Positions 46,982-59,652 are shown, counted from the stretch's first letter. The stretch is 64,000 nt of DNA from Klebsiella pneumoniae (GCA_945869725.1 CAMBPO010000005.1:1-64000); one strand, 5' to 3'. Notes: a model not told the origin generated them from the sequence alone. Program-made: numbers and translations.

Positions 46982-48349
46982 TTAGACTGTGTCGCTTACA
47001 GACTTTACCACCTCGGCGATTTCCTGCGCGTGCTTTGCAACCGACACTTGATCATCACCTTCCACCATTACACGAACCACAGGCTCCGTTCCGGAAGGCC
47101 GCAACAACACTCGTCCACGCCCCGCCATTTTTGTTTCAGCAGCCCCGACAGCCAGCTTGACCGGCACGCTGTCCATAACAAGTGATTTGTTGGAAACACG
47201 GACATTGATCATAGTCTGCGGCATTTTGCGCATCTTGCTACGCAAATCAAACAAGCTTGAGTCTGTTTGAACCATTGCTGCCAACACCTGCAATGCAGAC
47301 ACAATACCATCACCGGTGGTGCCAACATCCAGACAAACAATATGTCCTGATGACTCGCCTCCCAGTAACCACGATTTTTTCTTCAGCATCTCCATCACAT
47401 AACGATCACCAACATCTGTCCTTACAAAGGGAACATCCAGCGCCTCCAGCCCCAATTCAAGGCCCAGATTGCTCATCAATGTACCGACTACTCCCCCGAA
47501 GGCCAAATGGCGACGCCGACGATCGCGCGCGATGATGTAAAGCAACTCATCCCCATCAACCACATTACCAAGGTGGTCAATCATGATAACTCTGTCACCA
47601 TCCCCGTCAAATGCGATCCCCAAATCCGCCTGCTCAGAAAGCACATGTCGGGCAAGAGTCATTGGCGAAGTAGAGCCGCAGTCTTTGTTGATATTTAGTC
47701 CGTTGGGAGAGACCCCAATCGACGTCACTGAGGCACCGAGCTCTGAAAAAACATTACCAGCGATGTGATACGTGGATCCATTCGCACAATCAATAACAAC
47801 CTTCAAGCCTCGCAAGACCGTATTTCCGGGAGTTGTGCGTTTACAGTATTCAATGTATCTGCCGGCAGCATCAGTGATACGCGACACTTTGCCGATGTCA
47901 GCTGAACTCACTGTGGTTAGATCCTTGCTTAGATACTCCTCTATTGCCAACTCAGTCTCGTCTGGCAACTTGGCACCATCGCCGTCAAAGAATTTGATGC
48001 CATTATCAGGAAACGCGTTATGTGACGCACTGATTACGATACCAGCCTGAGCGCCAAACGTTCGGGTCAAGTATGCAATCGCTGGGGTTGGCATTGGCCC
48101 GAGCATATTGATATCAACACCGGCTGATGCGAGACCAGCTTCAAGAGCCGCCTCAAACATATAACCCGAAATACGCGTATCTTTACCGATCAATATTTTG
48201 CTGCGCTGACCACCGGTTTTTGCAAACACTTTTCCGGCAGCCCAGCCTAGCTTCAGCATAAAATCAGGTGTAATCGGATACTCACCCACGTGACCGCGGA
48301 TACCATCAGTACCAAAAAACTGTTTTTCTGATTTGCTTCCAGATCCCAC
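46982..48349 (-). CDS. glmM: Phosphoglucosamine mutase
   Basis: GlmM (455 residues) converts glucosamine 6-phosphate to glucosamine 1-phosphate for cell wall synthesis. [11 protein letters not shown] opens the protein, the phosphoserine loop is [16 protein letters not shown], the metal loop is [13 protein letters not shown], and the phosphate-binding motif is [14 protein letters not shown]. It lies downstream of ftsH and folP and upstream of tpiA-secG in the conserved series. Confidence 0.98.
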   Translation of the reverse strand: MGSGSKSEKQFFGTDGIRGHVGEYPITPDFMLKLGWAAGKVFAKTGGQRSKILIGKDTRISGYMFEAALEAGLASAGVDINMLGPMPTPAIAYLTRTFGAQAGIVISASHNAFPDNGIKFFDGDGAKLPDETELAIEEYLSKDLTTVSSADIGKVSRITDAAGRYIEYCKRTTPGNTVLRGLKVVIDCANGSTYHIAGNVFSELGASVTSIGVSPNGLNINKDCGSTSPMTLARHVLSEQADLGIAFDGDGDRVIMIDHLGNVVDGDELLYIIARDRRRRHLAFGGVVGTLMSNLGLELGLEALDVPFVRTDVGDRYVMEMLKKKSWLLGGESSGHIVCLDVGTTGDGIVSALQVLAAMVQTDSSLFDLRSKMRKMPQTMINVRVSNKSLVMDSVPVKLAVGAAETKMAGRGRVLLRPSGTEPVVRVMVEGDDQVSVAKHAQEIAEVVKSVSDTV

Positions 48350-48393
48350 TTTTTTAACCTCTGAATTCCTTAATTGAACAGATTATAAACACT

Positions 48394-49338
48394 TCACGCG
48401 CCCGCCTGACCAGCACTTCTCGTAGCTGAAAGCACCTTTAATGCATCCACGGTATGCCTTACATCATGGACACGAATAATCTGCGCTCCTGCAATTGCAG
48501 CCAGCAAGGCCGCAGCTAGGCTGCCCGCCAGACGATCTGCCGGGGCGCCACCGGTGACGGACCCGATCATCGACTTACGCGATATTCCAACCAATAAAGG
48601 TGAACCCAGAGCGTGCATTTCGTGAAGCCGCGCCAGAATTTGATAGTTATGACTCAGCGTCTTCCCGAATCCAAACCCGGGATCCAGACAAATCCTGTCA
48701 CTGTTGATGCCAGCTCTTTCAGAACATACTTTCCGGGAAAACAAGAACTCGCATACTTCTGCAACGACATCCTGATAGTAGGGATCGTCTTGCATCGACT
48801 GAGGCTGCCCTTGCATGTGCATGAGACAGACCGCCAAATTAGTCGCGGCAACAGCCTCCAACGCACCGGGTATCTGGAGCGCACGCACGTCGTTAATCAT
48901 GCTGGCGCCCGCACTTGCGGCCGCGGCAATCACTGCTGGCGAACTGGTATCTACAGAAATTGGCAGATCAAAATTTTTACGAATGGCAGAAATGACGGGG
49001 ATTACACGTTTAAGCTCCTCGTCGACACTGATAGGGGGAGCACCTGGCCGGGTTGACTCACCCCCAACATCAATTAAATCAGCCCCTGCAAGCACCATAG
49101 ACTCTGCAGCTGCCAACGCTTTATCAAGGGAAATTTTGAAACGACGGGAAGCTGCTGCGGCTAATGCGCCGCCATCAGAAAACGAGTCAGGGGTCACGTT
49201 AAGAATACCCATGACCACGGGGAACGTTAAGTCAAGCCAGCGATCGGGCAATTTAAGCCCCGCCGCTGGCCTGAACACTGATGTTATTACTACATCGGAC
49301 ACTGACAGGCTCCCGCATCCAAACCAGCTGACAATCAA
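48394..49338 (-). CDS. folP: Dihydropteroate synthase
   Basis: This enzyme of the folate pathway joins 4-aminobenzoate to the pterin pyrophosphate; sulfonamides target it. [26 protein letters not shown] and [13 protein letters not shown] are family signatures. The annotated start is a TTG overlapping the ftsH stop (TGATTG context), which gives an N-terminus about 20 residues longer than usual. A later GTG (about residue 20) is a fair alternative. It is translated after ftsH, with a 4-bp overlap. Confidence 0.95.
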   Translation of the reverse strand: MIVSWFGCGSLSVSDVVITSVFRPAAGLKLPDRWLDLTFPVVMGILNVTPDSFSDGGALAAAASRRFKISLDKALAAAESMVLAGADLIDVGGESTRPGAPPISVDEELKRVIPVISAIRKNFDLPISVDTSSPAVIAAAASAGASMINDVRALQIPGALEAVAATNLAVCLMHMQGQPQSMQDDPYYQDVVAEVCEFLFSRKVCSERAGINSDRICLDPGFGFGKTLSHNYQILARLHEMHALGSPLLVGISRKSMIGSVTGGAPADRLAGSLAAALLAAIAGAQIIRVHDVRHTVDALKVLSATRSAGQAGA

Positions 49339-51266
49339 TGCTCGCTTGCGGGGCCACCTATAGGTTTGTCGTGCATTACATCAGCAATGGTCGTTTCACT
49401 TTTTGAAGAGCCCGAACCACTGTTACTGTCTGACCAGTCAGCAGGCGGGCGCGGTTTACGTCCAGACATAATGTCGTTGATCTGCTCGGCATCGATGGTT
49501 TCATACTCCATCAGCGCATCTTTCATCAGTTCGAGCTTGTCTCGATTGTCTTCCAGCATGCGTCTGGCGCGGCTGTAACAAAAATCAATGATGCTCTTCA
49601 CTTCTTCATCAATCACTTTTGCAGTCTCTCCGGAGTGGTGCTTTGGCGCCCCGCCCGCAGATCGACCAAGGAAAATCTCACCCTCATTTTCCGCATACAT
49701 CAAGGGCCCGAGTTTCTCAGACAAACCCCACTTGGTAACCATGTTACGCGCCATTTCGGTCGCGCGCTGAATATCATTGGAAGCACCTGTAGTTACTCCG
49801 TCAACGCCCAGAGTCATTTCTTCAGCGATTCGCCCACCATACAGACTGCTGATCTGACTCATGATTGCCAGCTTACTGATACTGTAGCGATCCTCTTCTG
49901 GCAAAAACATGGTCACACCCAAGGCGCGGCCGCGCGGAATAATACTGACCTTATAAACTGGATCGTGCTCTGGCACTAGGCGGCCGACAATGGCGTGCCC
50001 GGCTTCATGATAAGCCGTATTAGTCTTCTCTTTTTCAGACATCACCATGGATTTGCGTTCAGTACCCATCATGATTTTGTCTTTAGCTTTTTCGAATTCC
50101 TCCATAGTTACCAAACGACGACCACCACGTGCTGCGAACAGCGCGGCCTCATTTACCAGGTTAGCAAGGTCTGCGCCGGAAAATCCGGGTGTACCACGGG
50201 CAATGACACTCGCGTCAACGTTATCTGCAATCGGCACTTTCCGCATGTGTACTTTAAGAATTTGTTCTCGACCGCGAATATCTGGCAACCCAACAACAAC
50301 CTGTCGGTCGAACCGACCAGGGCGCAGCAGCGCAGGATCAAGCACATCAGGTCGGTTGGTGGCAGCTATGACAATTATGCCATCGTTGACTTCAAAACCA
50401 TCCATTTCGACCAACAACTGGTTTAGTGTTTGCTCTCGCTCATCGTGACCACCACCCATACCTGAGCCACGGTGACGCCCCACTGCATCGATTTCGTCAA
50501 TAAAGATGATACAGGGCGCCTGTTTCTTGGCCTGATCAAACATGTCACGTACACGTGACGCTCCCACGCCCACAAACATCTCGACAAAATCAGAACCTGA
50601 GATAGAGAAAAACGGGACTTTGGCTTCGCCGGCAATGGCCTTGGCCAGCAAGGTCTTTCCTGTTCCGGGCTGGCCAACCATCAGAATCCCTCTGGGTATA
50701 CGCCCTCCCAAACGCTGAAACTTATCCGGCTCTCGCAAAAAATCTACCAATTCTTTAACGTCTTCTTTAGCTTCATCCACACCTGCCACATCAGCAAAAG
50801 TGACCTTGATCTGATCTTCGCCGAGCAACTTGGCTTTGCTCTTGCCGAAGGACATCGGGCCGCCCTTGCCGCCTGCACCTCCGCCCTGCATCTGCCGCAT
50901 AAAAAAGAAAAACAGACCGATGATAATAAGAATCGGGAAACTGGCAACCAGCAATTGCGCCCACAAACTCTGTCGTTCAGGCTCTGAAGCTCGTATTTCA
51001 ACTCCGTTGTTAAACAGGTCATCCATCAACTGATCGTCACCAATCATCGGGATAGTTGTGTTAAATCGGGTATTGTCAGAGCGCACGCCATTTACCGTAA
51101 CACCCGCAATATTCACCGAAGTCACCTGCCCCGACCTGACTTCACGGATAAAATCAGAGTAATTGACCTGCGAGGTTACGGGCTCCTGGTTAATGTTGTT
51201 AAAAACAGTCAACAACACTGCCGCAATAACCATCCAGAGCATTAAATTTTTAGCCATGTCATTCAA
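49335..51266 (-). CDS. ftsH: ATP-dependent zinc metalloprotease FtsH
   Basis: This membrane AAA protease of about 643 residues has two N-terminal helices with a periplasmic domain between them. Its Walker A reads GQPGTGKT instead of the usual GPPGTGKT, Walker B is IIFIDEID, the second region of homology is [19 protein letters not shown], and the zinc motif is HEAGH. The TTG at 51266 has GGGAG 8-9 nt upstream and is favoured over the ATG at 51257. The leader (51290-51342) carries palindromes. The rlmE gene that usually precedes ftsH is missing. Confidence 0.97.
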   Translation of the reverse strand: MNDMAKNLMLWMVIAAVLLTVFNNINQEPVTSQVNYSDFIREVRSGQVTSVNIAGVTVNGVRSDNTRFNTTIPMIGDDQLMDDLFNNGVEIRASEPERQSLWAQLLVASFPILIIIGLFFFFMRQMQGGGAGGKGGPMSFGKSKAKLLGEDQIKVTFADVAGVDEAKEDVKELVDFLREPDKFQRLGGRIPRGILMVGQPGTGKTLLAKAIAGEAKVPFFSISGSDFVEMFVGVGASRVRDMFDQAKKQAPCIIFIDEIDAVGRHRGSGMGGGHDEREQTLNQLLVEMDGFEVNDGIIVIAATNRPDVLDPALLRPGRFDRQVVVGLPDIRGREQILKVHMRKVPIADNVDASVIARGTPGFSGADLANLVNEAALFAARGGRRLVTMEEFEKAKDKIMMGTERKSMVMSEKEKTNTAYHEAGHAIVGRLVPEHDPVYKVSIIPRGRALGVTMFLPEEDRYSISKLAIMSQISSLYGGRIAEEMTLGVDGVTTGASNDIQRATEMARNMVTKWGLSEKLGPLMYAENEGEIFLGRSAGGAPKHHSGETAKVIDEEVKSIIDFCYSRARRMLEDNRDKLELMKDALMEYETIDAEQINDIMSGRKPRPPADWSDSNSGSGSSKSETTIADVMHDKPIGGPASEH

Positions 51267-51747
51267 GGGTTAATCTCCCTTTGCCGAGTTGAATTCGCGG
51301 GCGAAACCCGTTCGAATTCTGATTAAATTCGTAAGCGAATTGTAGCGGTGACGTCAGCCTTTTAAAGCCGTCCTTCTCTTAATGAGACCGTTACAAATTA
51401 CTTTGCCATTCCCTCACTACCCCGGAAACTTTATTCAGGTCAGTTTTCAGCTTTCATTGACTTCCTGATTTGCCACGTCTCAACAGTCAGGAAACTAAAA
51501 CCGGGGCGGACTATTATTTCAGTCGCCTTGATGCATATGGGGGCTGTTTTTAGATATTACAAGATCGGTCTTGTTATTGTCCAAGATAAAGCAATTCGCT
51601 GGCACTCTGATTGTGACAGCCTTTGTTGAACCTTGCATGCTGGAGTACAATGCCAAAAATCTACTTTCTTATACTCTGGCAGCAGTTCGGTCAGATCACC
51701 CGCCACCAAATTTAAAACCCCCAAATGGGTATCTAGCCGGACATCTT
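51267..51747. other. 481-bp gap between divergent ftsH and yhbY, with palindromic leader
   Basis: No protein-coding region is supported on either strand. GAATTCG (51291-51297) and CGAATTC (51313-51319) form an inverted repeat with nested TTCGCGGGCGAA (51294-51305). A second hairpin AATTCG-TAAG-CGAATT spans 51326-51341. Both lie within 75 bp of the ftsH start and would be in its leader RNA. Promoters for both divergent genes should lie between about 51350 and 51700. The gene rlmE usually fills this place on the ftsH strand; no trace was seen. Confidence 0.6.
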
Positions 51748-52071
51748 ATGAGCAGTCAAGCACTAGACAACAGACAATTACGAGCAATAGCGCACAAACT
51801 TAAACCTATCGTAACCGTAGCACAGAAAGGAGTTTCCGAGACTGTGCACAAGGAAATTGATCAGGCATTGGCACGCCATGAGCTGATCAAGGTGAAAATT
51901 GTGGTGGGCGACCGTGACTTGCGAAAAGAAGTTGCCGCTGAAATCTGTGATCAGACCCGCTCCGAATTAGTACAAAGCATTGGAAACATAGTTGTTCTTT
52001 ATCGAGCCGCGCGACAGCCAGACCCAAAACTTTCCAACATACTGCGCAACAAAAACATGCCTGGCCTTTAA
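51748..52071 (+). CDS. yhbY: YhbY-type CRM-domain RNA-binding protein
   Basis: The start at 51748 (MSSQALDNRQLRAIAHKLKP) gives 107 residues, the normal YhbY length; the frame stays open 177 nt further upstream. The CRM domain motif PIVTVAQKGVSETVHKEIDQAL and the C-terminal ELVQSIGNIVVLYRAAR are clear. It binds pre-50S ribosomal particles. It is divergent from ftsH and convergent with greA, as in other gammaproteobacteria. Confidence 0.95.
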   Translation: MSSQALDNRQLRAIAHKLKPIVTVAQKGVSETVHKEIDQALARHELIKVKIVVGDRDLRKEVAAEICDQTRSELVQSIGNIVVLYRAARQPDPKLSNILRNKNMPGL

Positions 52072-52090
52072 AAAGCCAGGTGGCGTTTTT
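52060..52090 (+). terminator. Terminator overlapping the yhbY stop codon
   Basis: CCTGGC (52060-52065) pairs with GCCAGG (52075-52080); TGGCG and five T follow. The stop codon lies in the loop. It would end yhbY mRNA before the convergent greA gene. Confidence 0.75.
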
Positions 52091-52101
52091 CTTTATTTGT
52101 G

Positions 52102-52578
52102 CTACAAGTGCTCAACCTTGATGACTTCATAATAAATATCACCTGATGGCGCTTTGACCACAACCTCATCACCTACTTCCTTACCCATCACCGCGCGCGC
52201 AATTGGAGAGCCTACAGAAATTTTGCCAGCCTTAACATCCGCTTCGTCCTCGCCAACTATCTGATATCTCACCGCATCCTCGGTATCAAGATTTTCCATG
52301 GTTACAGTGGCACCAAAAATGATTTTGCCAGTGACAGGGAAAGAAGAGATATCGATAACTTCAGAATCAGCCAGTTTACCTTCAATCTCCTTAATGCGGC
52401 CCTCACAGAAACTTTGCTGTTCGCGCGCCGCATGGTACTCAGCGTTCTCGCGCAAATCTCCGTGTTCCCGCGCCTCAGCAATGGCCTGGATAATTGCCGG
52501 TCTTTTGACCGTCTTTAACTCATTGAGCTCAGCGCGTAATCTTTCAGCACCACCCATGGTCATCGGCACTTTTCTCAT
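52102..52578 (-). CDS. greA: Transcript cleavage factor GreA
   Basis: This 158-residue factor rescues backtracked RNA polymerase. The start at 52578 ([18 protein letters not shown]) is chosen by family length and by GAGAGAG upstream. The coiled-coil tip has the acidic pair in [17 protein letters not shown]. The C-terminal [20 protein letters not shown] is typical. It follows carB by about 170 bp in the dapB-carA-carB-greA order. Confidence 0.97.
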   Translation of the reverse strand: MRKVPMTMGGAERLRAELNELKTVKRPAIIQAIAEAREHGDLRENAEYHAAREQQSFCEGRIKEIEGKLADSEVIDISSFPVTGKIIFGATVTMENLDTEDAVRYQIVGEDEADVKAGKISVGSPIARAVMGKEVGDEVVVKAPSGDIYYEVIKVEHL

Positions 52579-52750
52579 GTCTCTCTCACAGATCCTCTGG
52601 ATCTTCCTGTTTTTAAAGTAAAAAACACCAAGAGGCTCCCACATGGAGAGCCTGTCAGCACTGTATTGTTTCATTCACATGATGCGTAACTTGACCAGGC
52701 TTGTCTATAGTGCTGGGTTACGGTCTGAGCTCAAACCACCATTCTTGGAA

Positions 52751-55700
52751 TCAGTGGCTCTTTGGTAAACGAGCATGTAGCTCCTGTATCGTATAGACAT
52801 TCAAATTGTCACCGCATTTTAGTGCTTCGCACACCGCACTCGCTCCGGCCAGAGTGGTCGTACAAAACACATCGTGGCGCAGGGCGGAACGACGTATGGC
52901 TGACGAATCCGCAATCGCCTGTTTTCCCTCGGTAGTATTGACGATCAACTGAATCTCCTTGTTCTTGATCATGTCGACGACATGAGGCCGTCCCTCAAGG
53001 ACTTTGTTGACACGACTGACCGGCAATCCTGCAGCCTCAATAATCGCCGCCGTTCCAGTTGTCGCAACCATCTTGAACCCAAGCTCGTGGAAGCTGCGCG
53101 CAATATTGGTCACCTTGGGTTTATCAGCATCGCGCACGCTTATAAATACTGTGCCATGGCTGCTGATTTCTTCTCCGGCCCCCATCTGCGCTTTGGCAAA
53201 TGCTTCAGCAAATGTTTCACCAACCCCCATCACCTCTCCGGTAGACTTCATTTCCGGACCAAGAATTGGGTCAACACCCGGAAACTTGTTAAACGGGAAT
53301 ACCGCTTCCTTGACTGCGAATGTCTTAGGAATGATTTCTTTTGTGTAACCTTGCTCAACCAACGATTTTCCAACCATGCAACGCGCAGCCACTTTGGCCA
53401 ATGACACGCCTATGCACTTCGAAACAAATGGTACCGTTCGTGATGCCCGCGGATTTACCTCGATCACATACAAATGACCATCCTGATAGGCCATCTGGGT
53501 ATTCATCAACCCAATAACCCCCAGCTCCATTGCCATGCTAGATACCTGTTCACGGATTTGGTCTTGCACGGCAACGGGCAAGTTGTAGGGTGGCAAAGAA
53601 CAAGCCGAGTCGCCGGAGTGAACACCAGCCTGTTCAATGTGTTGCATGATTGCACCCACTACAACCTGCTGGCCATCGCTGACCAGGTCGATGTCGATTT
53701 CGATTGCCGCATTGAGGAAATAATCAAGCAGCACTGGGCTGTCGTTACCAACTTTAACGGCCGTGCGCATATAACGATTAAGCTCTTCCTCGTTATAGAC
53801 GATCTCCATAGCCCTGCCACCCAGCACATAAGACGGGCGCACGACCAACGGGTATGAAATTTTTTCAGCCTCGCTAATACATTGCTCGACACTGCGGACG
53901 ATGCAATTGGGCGGCTGTCTCAGGTTCAGCTTCTGAATCAATTTCTGGAAGCGTTCGCGGTCCTCGGCCAGATCGATAGCATCCGGGGAGGTGCCGATTA
54001 CCGGCACACCCGCCTGCTCCAGACGGGTTGCGAGATTGAGTGGTGTCTGTCCACCGAACTGCACGATAACACCCGCAGGTTTTTCAACGGCAACAATCTC
54101 CAGGACATCCTCCAACGTCACTGGCTCGAAATACAGGCGATCCGATATGTTGTAGTCGGTCGAAACAGTTTCCGGGTTGCAATTTACCATGATGGTTTCG
54201 TAACCATCTTCACGCATCGCGAGAGCTGCATGTACACAGCAATAGTCAAACTCTATACCCTGTCCAATTCGGTTAGGACCGCCTCCCAGTACCATAATCT
54301 TCTTGCGGTCGCTGGGCCTGGATTCACATTCCTCGTCATAACAGGAATACATGTATGCCGTCGCTGAAACAAACTCAGCGGCACAGGTATCAACGCGCTT
54401 GTACACCGGTCGCACACCTAGTAAATGACGATATTCGCGCACACGTTGTTCGGACACACCCAGCAACGTCGCCAGACGCGCGTCTGCGAAACCTTTGCGC
54501 TTGAGCGAGAACAAAGCTGACTTGTCCAGACTCTCTAGGGAGTTCTTGGCAACCCTTAGCTCATCCTGAATAATGTCCTCGATCTGCACCAGGAACCAGG
54601 GATCAACACCGGTCAGTTCAGCAACTGACTCTACGGTCCAGCCCAGACGAAAGGCATCACCGATGTACCTTATCCGTTCACTGCCGGCATCTTTGAGCTC
54701 ACCGCGGAGCTTGTCCATACTGTCGCTCAGCGCGGTATCCAGCACAGGATCCAGACCACTGATACCCACTTCAAGTCCTCGCAAAGCCTTCTGCAGCGAT
54801 TCCTGAAAAGTGCGCCCGATAGCCATCACCTCACCCACAGATTTCATTTGTGTAGTGATGCGATCGCTGGCCTCGGGGAATTTCTCAAACGTGAAGCGCG
54901 GAATCTTGGTGACCACGTAATCAATAGTCGGCTCAAACGAGGCTGGCGTGGCACCACCGGTGATTTCATTGCTGAGCTCATCAAGCGTGAAGCCGCAAGC
55001 CAGTTTTGCCGCAACGCGCGCAATCGGGAAGCCTGTTGCCTTTGACGCCAGCGCAGAGGATCGCGAAACCCTGGGATTCATTTCTATCACTACAATACGC
55101 CCAGTTTTCGGGCACATACCAAACTGTACGTTAGAGCCGCCCGTCTCCACACCAATTTCGCGAAGCACCGCAATAGAGGCATTGCGAAGAATCTGGTATT
55201 CCTTATCGGTGAGAGTCTGCGAAGGCGCAACAGTTATAGAATCGCCAGTGTGAACTCCCATGGCGTCAAAATTCTCGATAGTACAGACAATAATGCAGTT
55301 GTCGTTTTTATCGCGAACCACTTCGGTTTCATATTCCTTCCAGCCGATCAGAGACTCATCAATCAGCAATTCTTTGGTAGGCGAAAGCTCCATACCGCGT
55401 GTACATATTTCAACAAATTCTTCTTTATTGTAAGCAACACCTCCACCACTGCCGCCCATGGTGAATGACGGGCGAATGATGCAGGGGAAACCCACTTCGT
55501 CCAGCGCAGCAAACGCTTGCTCCATGTTGCGCGCGATACCGTGACGCGGCGTCGACAAACCTATTGCCTTCATGGCGTGGTCAAACAACTCACGGTTTTC
55601 TGCTTTGTGGATTGACTCAGCACGGGCACCGATCATTTCAACATTGTATTTGGCAAGCACTCCATTTCGCTCCAGATCCAGCGCGCAATTCAGAGCCGTC

Positions 55701-55978
55701 TGCCCACCCATGGTCGGCAACAGAGCGTCAGGACGCTCTCTTTCGATGATCTTTTCGACAATCTGCCAGGTAATGGGTTCAATATAGGTTGCATCGGCCA
55801 TGGCCGGATCTGTCATGATTGTAGCAGGGTTTGAGTTAACGAGAATGACGCGATAACCCTCTTCCTTCAAGGCCTGGCAGGCCTGCGCACCAGAGTAGTC
55901 AAACTCACACGCCTGTCCAATCACAATAGGGCCGGCACCAATGATCAGAATACTTTTTATGTCTGTACGTTTAGGCAT
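52751..55978 (-). CDS. carB: Carbamoyl-phosphate synthase large subunit
   Basis: This subunit of 1075 residues makes carbamoyl phosphate for arginine and pyrimidines from bicarbonate, ATP and ammonia passed from CarA. Two homologous halves each have an ATP-grasp fold ([33 protein letters not shown]). [19 protein letters not shown] opens it, and an MGS-like allosteric domain ([17 protein letters not shown]) ends it. It follows carA by 39 bp. Confidence 0.98.
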   Translation of the reverse strand: MPKRTDIKSILIIGAGPIVIGQACEFDYSGAQACQALKEEGYRVILVNSNPATIMTDPAMADATYIEPITWQIVEKIIERERPDALLPTMGGQTALNCALDLERNGVLAKYNVEMIGARAESIHKAENRELFDHAMKAIGLSTPRHGIARNMEQAFAALDEVGFPCIIRPSFTMGGSGGGVAYNKEEFVEICTRGMELSPTKELLIDESLIGWKEYETEVVRDKNDNCIIVCTIENFDAMGVHTGDSITVAPSQTLTDKEYQILRNASIAVLREIGVETGGSNVQFGMCPKTGRIVVIEMNPRVSRSSALASKATGFPIARVAAKLACGFTLDELSNEITGGATPASFEPTIDYVVTKIPRFTFEKFPEASDRITTQMKSVGEVMAIGRTFQESLQKALRGLEVGISGLDPVLDTALSDSMDKLRGELKDAGSERIRYIGDAFRLGWTVESVAELTGVDPWFLVQIEDIIQDELRVAKNSLESLDKSALFSLKRKGFADARLATLLGVSEQRVREYRHLLGVRPVYKRVDTCAAEFVSATAYMYSCYDEECESRPSDRKKIMVLGGGPNRIGQGIEFDYCCVHAALAMREDGYETIMVNCNPETVSTDYNISDRLYFEPVTLEDVLEIVAVEKPAGVIVQFGGQTPLNLATRLEQAGVPVIGTSPDAIDLAEDRERFQKLIQKLNLRQPPNCIVRSVEQCISEAEKISYPLVVRPSYVLGGRAMEIVYNEEELNRYMRTAVKVGNDSPVLLDYFLNAAIEIDIDLVSDGQQVVVGAIMQHIEQAGVHSGDSACSLPPYNLPVAVQDQIREQVSSMAMELGVIGLMNTQMAYQDGHLYVIEVNPRASRTVPFVSKCIGVSLAKVAARCMVGKSLVEQGYTKEIIPKTFAVKEAVFPFNKFPGVDPILGPEMKSTGEVMGVGETFAEAFAKAQMGAGEEISSHGTVFISVRDADKPKVTNIARSFHELGFKMVATTGTAAIIEAAGLPVSRVNKVLEGRPHVVDMIKNKEIQLIVNTTEGKQAIADSSAIRRSALRHDVFCTTTLAGASAVCEALKCGDNLNVYTIQELHARLPKSH

Positions 55979-56017
55979 AACTCAACCGTGTCTCTGTATG
56001 GGTTTGCTGCACGCTGT

Positions 56018-57163
56018 TCAGCGCGGAGCACGCTTTTGCATCAGATCAACAAATTTATCAAACAAGGGCGCAATATCGTGCGGACCCGGCGCCGCTTCAG
56101 GATGGCCCTGAAAAGCAAAGGCCGGTTTGTCCGTTCGCTCGATCCCCTGCAGAGAACCATCAAACAGCGAGCGATGTGTTGCACGCAAGTTCACTGGCAG
56201 CGTGGCCTCATCAACAGCAAAACCATGGTTCTGGCTAGTGATCAGCACCGTATTGTCATCCAGATTCTGTACCGGATGGTTAGCTCCGTGATGCCCCAGG
56301 CGCATCTTGATGGTTTGTGCGCCGCACGCCAGCGCCAGCAACTGACATCCAAGGCAGATACCAAATACCGGAATGTCGGTTTGCAGAATTTCTCTGATCG
56401 CAGTTATTGCGTAGTCACACGGCGCGGGGTCACCGGGGCCATTCGACAAAAACACGCCATCCGGCTTTAATGCCAGCACGTCAGCGGCAGAAGTCTGCGC
56501 AGGTACCACGGTTACTTTGCAGTTACGCTGTGCGAGCATTCGCAGGATATTGCGCTTTACGCCGTAATCGTAGGCAACCACATGAAAGGGGTTCTGGTGT
56601 TTCATCAGAGGGTGACCAATGCCGTGCTGCCACACTCCTTCATTCCACTCATAAGACTTGTTGACAGATACTTCTTTAGCCAGATCCATGCCCTTAAGGC
56701 CGGGGAAGGCGCGCGCCTGATCATGAGCATACTGTTCGCCTTTTTCTGCCAACAGATCCCCGCTTAGAATGCAACCGTTAAGCGGACCACTGTCGCGCAG
56801 ATGGCGCGTCAGCCGTCGGGTATCAATCTCTGCAATAGAGACGACATTTTGTGCCTTGAGAAACGAATCCAGTGACATTTCACTACGCCAGTTGCTGACT
56901 ATCATGGACAGATTGCGAATCACCAGGCCGGAGGCCCAGACCCGGTCAGACTCATTATCTTCCGATGTGATGCCGGTGTTGCCGATGTGGGGGTAGGTTA
57001 ACGTGACTATCTGGCGCGCGTATGAGGGGTCGGTCAGAATTTCCTGATAACCAGTCATGGCCGTATTAAAAACAACCTCTCCACTGGATAATCCCAAAGC
57101 TCCGATGGCCTTGCCTCTGAAGATGCTTCCATCTTCCAGGGCGAGAACTGCTGAATTATTCAA
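56018..57163 (-). CDS. carA: Carbamoyl-phosphate synthase small subunit
   Basis: This 381-residue glutaminase subunit uses a TTG start at 57163, with GGGAG 7 nt upstream. An in-frame ATG at 57220 falls inside the terminator hairpin and is rejected. [18 protein letters not shown] opens it, [15 protein letters not shown] holds the nucleophile Cys, and [13 protein letters not shown] the catalytic His. It precedes carB by 39 bp and follows a terminator, so it has its own promoter. Confidence 0.97.
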   Translation of the reverse strand: MNNSAVLALEDGSIFRGKAIGALGLSSGEVVFNTAMTGYQEILTDPSYARQIVTLTYPHIGNTGITSEDNESDRVWASGLVIRNLSMIVSNWRSEMSLDSFLKAQNVVSIAEIDTRRLTRHLRDSGPLNGCILSGDLLAEKGEQYAHDQARAFPGLKGMDLAKEVSVNKSYEWNEGVWQHGIGHPLMKHQNPFHVVAYDYGVKRNILRMLAQRNCKVTVVPAQTSAADVLALKPDGVFLSNGPGDPAPCDYAITAIREILQTDIPVFGICLGCQLLALACGAQTIKMRLGHHGANHPVQNLDDNTVLITSQNHGFAVDEATLPVNLRATHRSLFDGSLQGIERTDKPAFAFQGHPEAAPGPHDIAPLFDKFVDLMQKRAPR

Positions 57164-57192
57164 TGTTATCTCCCGGATAGACGACAGGCGAA

Positions 57193-57230
57193 AAAAAGCG
57201 GAATGAAAGCTTCGTTTCATTCCGCTTTTT
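57193..57230 (-). terminator. Bidirectional terminator between dapB and carA
   Basis: A 16-bp perfect stem (57193-57208 with 57215-57230) encloses the loop GCTTCG, with A/T runs forming the outer pairs on both sides. It would end dapB transcription and separates it from carA, whose start is 30 bp away. Confidence 0.92.
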
Positions 57231-57325
57231 AAAAATGCTGCGTCGTTGTGTGCTCAGTGGTAATCATACTGAGGGATAATTGTACGGGATCGTCCCCCGA
57301 CGTGTCTACGAGTAAGACGCGCTGA

Positions 57326-58159
<834 letters not shown>

Positions 58160-58288
58160 TCAGCCATCTTTGCTCAGAAATCCGGATCAGAATTCAATGA
58201 CGGGAAGTATAACGTGTAAACTGCATGGCCAACAGCAAGCGAGTTCGCTAAGCTGAGCAGGAATCTCGAGGAATCACTACGAAACAAA

Positions 58289-58858
58289 ATGAGCGAGCCG
58301 CCGGTCAACCGTCCCTTCATACTGGGTAATAATCGCAGGAAACGTTACGAATCGCTGGTAGATAACTTCTACCAGGACGTATTCCGTTATGCATATTGGC
58401 TGACGCGCAATCCTGCGATTGCTGAGGATCTGGTTCAGGAAACCTTCTTGAGAGCCTGGCGCTCGTTTGACAGCCTGCAAAGTGAAGACGCTGCCAAAGC
58501 CTGGTTGTTTACTATCTTGCGTCGCGAAAATGCCAGGATGTATGAGCGATACCGGCCAGAACTGGTTGACATCGATGATGTCTCCATCGAAGAAGACGAC
58601 AGAAACGAACCCGATCAGCGCCAGACACTGTCCGAATTGCACAAGGCTATCATGCAGCTTGAGAAAGAATATCGAGACCCGCTGATGCTGCAAGTTGTTG
58701 GCGGCTTTAGCGGGAAAGAAATTGCAGAGATTCTCGATCTTAATAACAACACCGTCATGACACGCCTTTTCCGGGCCAGAATCAAGCTCAAGGAAATCAT
58801 GAATCCGGGCGCTGTTGGCGATGAAAGCGGTCATGAAGCACAGGAAGAATTGTGTTAA
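58289..58858 (+). CDS. ECF-type RNA polymerase sigma factor
   Basis: This 189-residue sigma factor has region 2 (FYQDVFRYAYWLTRNPAIAEDLVQETFLRAW split over about 28-58) and region 4 (YRDPLMLQVVGGFSGKEIAEIL, then NNNTVMTRLFRARIKLKE). It lacks regions 1 and 3. The gene ends 59 bp before a DUF3379-like membrane protein that is its likely anti-sigma factor. The genes it controls are unknown; the divergent dapB promoter is close by. Confidence 0.93.
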   Translation: MSEPPVNRPFILGNNRRKRYESLVDNFYQDVFRYAYWLTRNPAIAEDLVQETFLRAWRSFDSLQSEDAAKAWLFTILRRENARMYERYRPELVDIDDVSIEEDDRNEPDQRQTLSELHKAIMQLEKEYRDPLMLQVVGGFSGKEIAEILDLNNNTVMTRLFRARIKLKEIMNPGAVGDESGHEAQEELC

Positions 58859-58917
58859 ACCATAACGAGACAATACAACAGTGAACAAGGCTAATAACAA
58901 GCCAGAGGCCCACAACA

Positions 58918-59637
58918 ATGGATGACCTGGAGTTTCACACACGGGCACATACCGACCCGTTTGACGAAGAGCCTGATTTTCTGAATGCACTGTCAGGCCG
59001 GGAAGACAGACAGAGTCTACTTCATGAATTGAGGCAACTGGATAAAAGTATCCGTGCAGCATCACAGAACATTGACATCCCGGTGAGACTGCGGCAAAAA
59101 CTGGAACTGCCGCCCGCTGAAACCCGCTCATGGCTGAGCCAACGAGCGTACGCAATTGCCGCAAGCCTGCTGGTGAGCGTTGGATTGGTTGTCAGCACAT
59201 TACAATTCCGACCTAGTGCCTCTGAGCTGGCACTTCACGACGCCATGCTGCAGCACGTTCATGACGAAGCGCCCCGATACGAACAGAGCACAACACCCAT
59301 TTCATGGTTTGAAGTTGAAACAGTCCTCGCTGATGCCGGAGTGAGCCTGCAGCAACCGACAGGCGATGAAACCCTGATCATTACTTTCGCGAAGGTATGT
59401 TGGCTTGGCGGCTCGCTGCGTGGAGCGCACCTGGTGACGATGGGTAAAGACGGACCAGTGTCGGTAATTCTGGTGCGCTCACCCCCGCTTGGGCGCAGCC
59501 TGGATGTCAACGACTCCCGTTTCCAAGGACGCATTGTGCCGTCAGATGACGGCAACATGGCTGTGATCGGAGAACGAGCTGAGGAGCTAGGACGAGTTGA
59601 GCAGATTATTTCCAGCAACGTGGAGTGGTCGATTTGA
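58918..59637 (+). CDS. DUF3379-like anti-sigma membrane protein
   Basis: This 239-residue protein has a cytoplasmic N-terminus (MDDLEFHTRAHTDPF, then helical to residue 70), one membrane helix (about 77-97, YAIAASLLVSVGLVVSTLQF), and a periplasmic domain of about 140 residues. The N-terminus lacks a zinc anti-sigma HxxxCxxC motif. The pattern matches DUF3379 proteins encoded after ECF sigma genes. It should hold the sigma factor at the membrane; the signal is unknown. It ends 15 bp before the convergent acyl-CoA dehydrogenase gene. Confidence 0.8.
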   Translation: MDDLEFHTRAHTDPFDEEPDFLNALSGREDRQSLLHELRQLDKSIRAASQNIDIPVRLRQKLELPPAETRSWLSQRAYAIAASLLVSVGLVVSTLQFRPSASELALHDAMLQHVHDEAPRYEQSTTPISWFEVETVLADAGVSLQQPTGDETLIITFAKVCWLGGSLRGAHLVTMGKDGPVSVILVRSPPLGRSLDVNDSRFQGRIVPSDDGNMAVIGERAEELGRVEQIISSNVEWSI

Positions 59638-59652
59638 GCAGACGGGCGCTGC

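Noticed and set aside
58277..59164. 295-codon open frame on the minus strand
   Set aside because: It is antisense to the ECF sigma factor and anti-sigma gene, both of which have strong family matches; its own translation has no recognisable domain.
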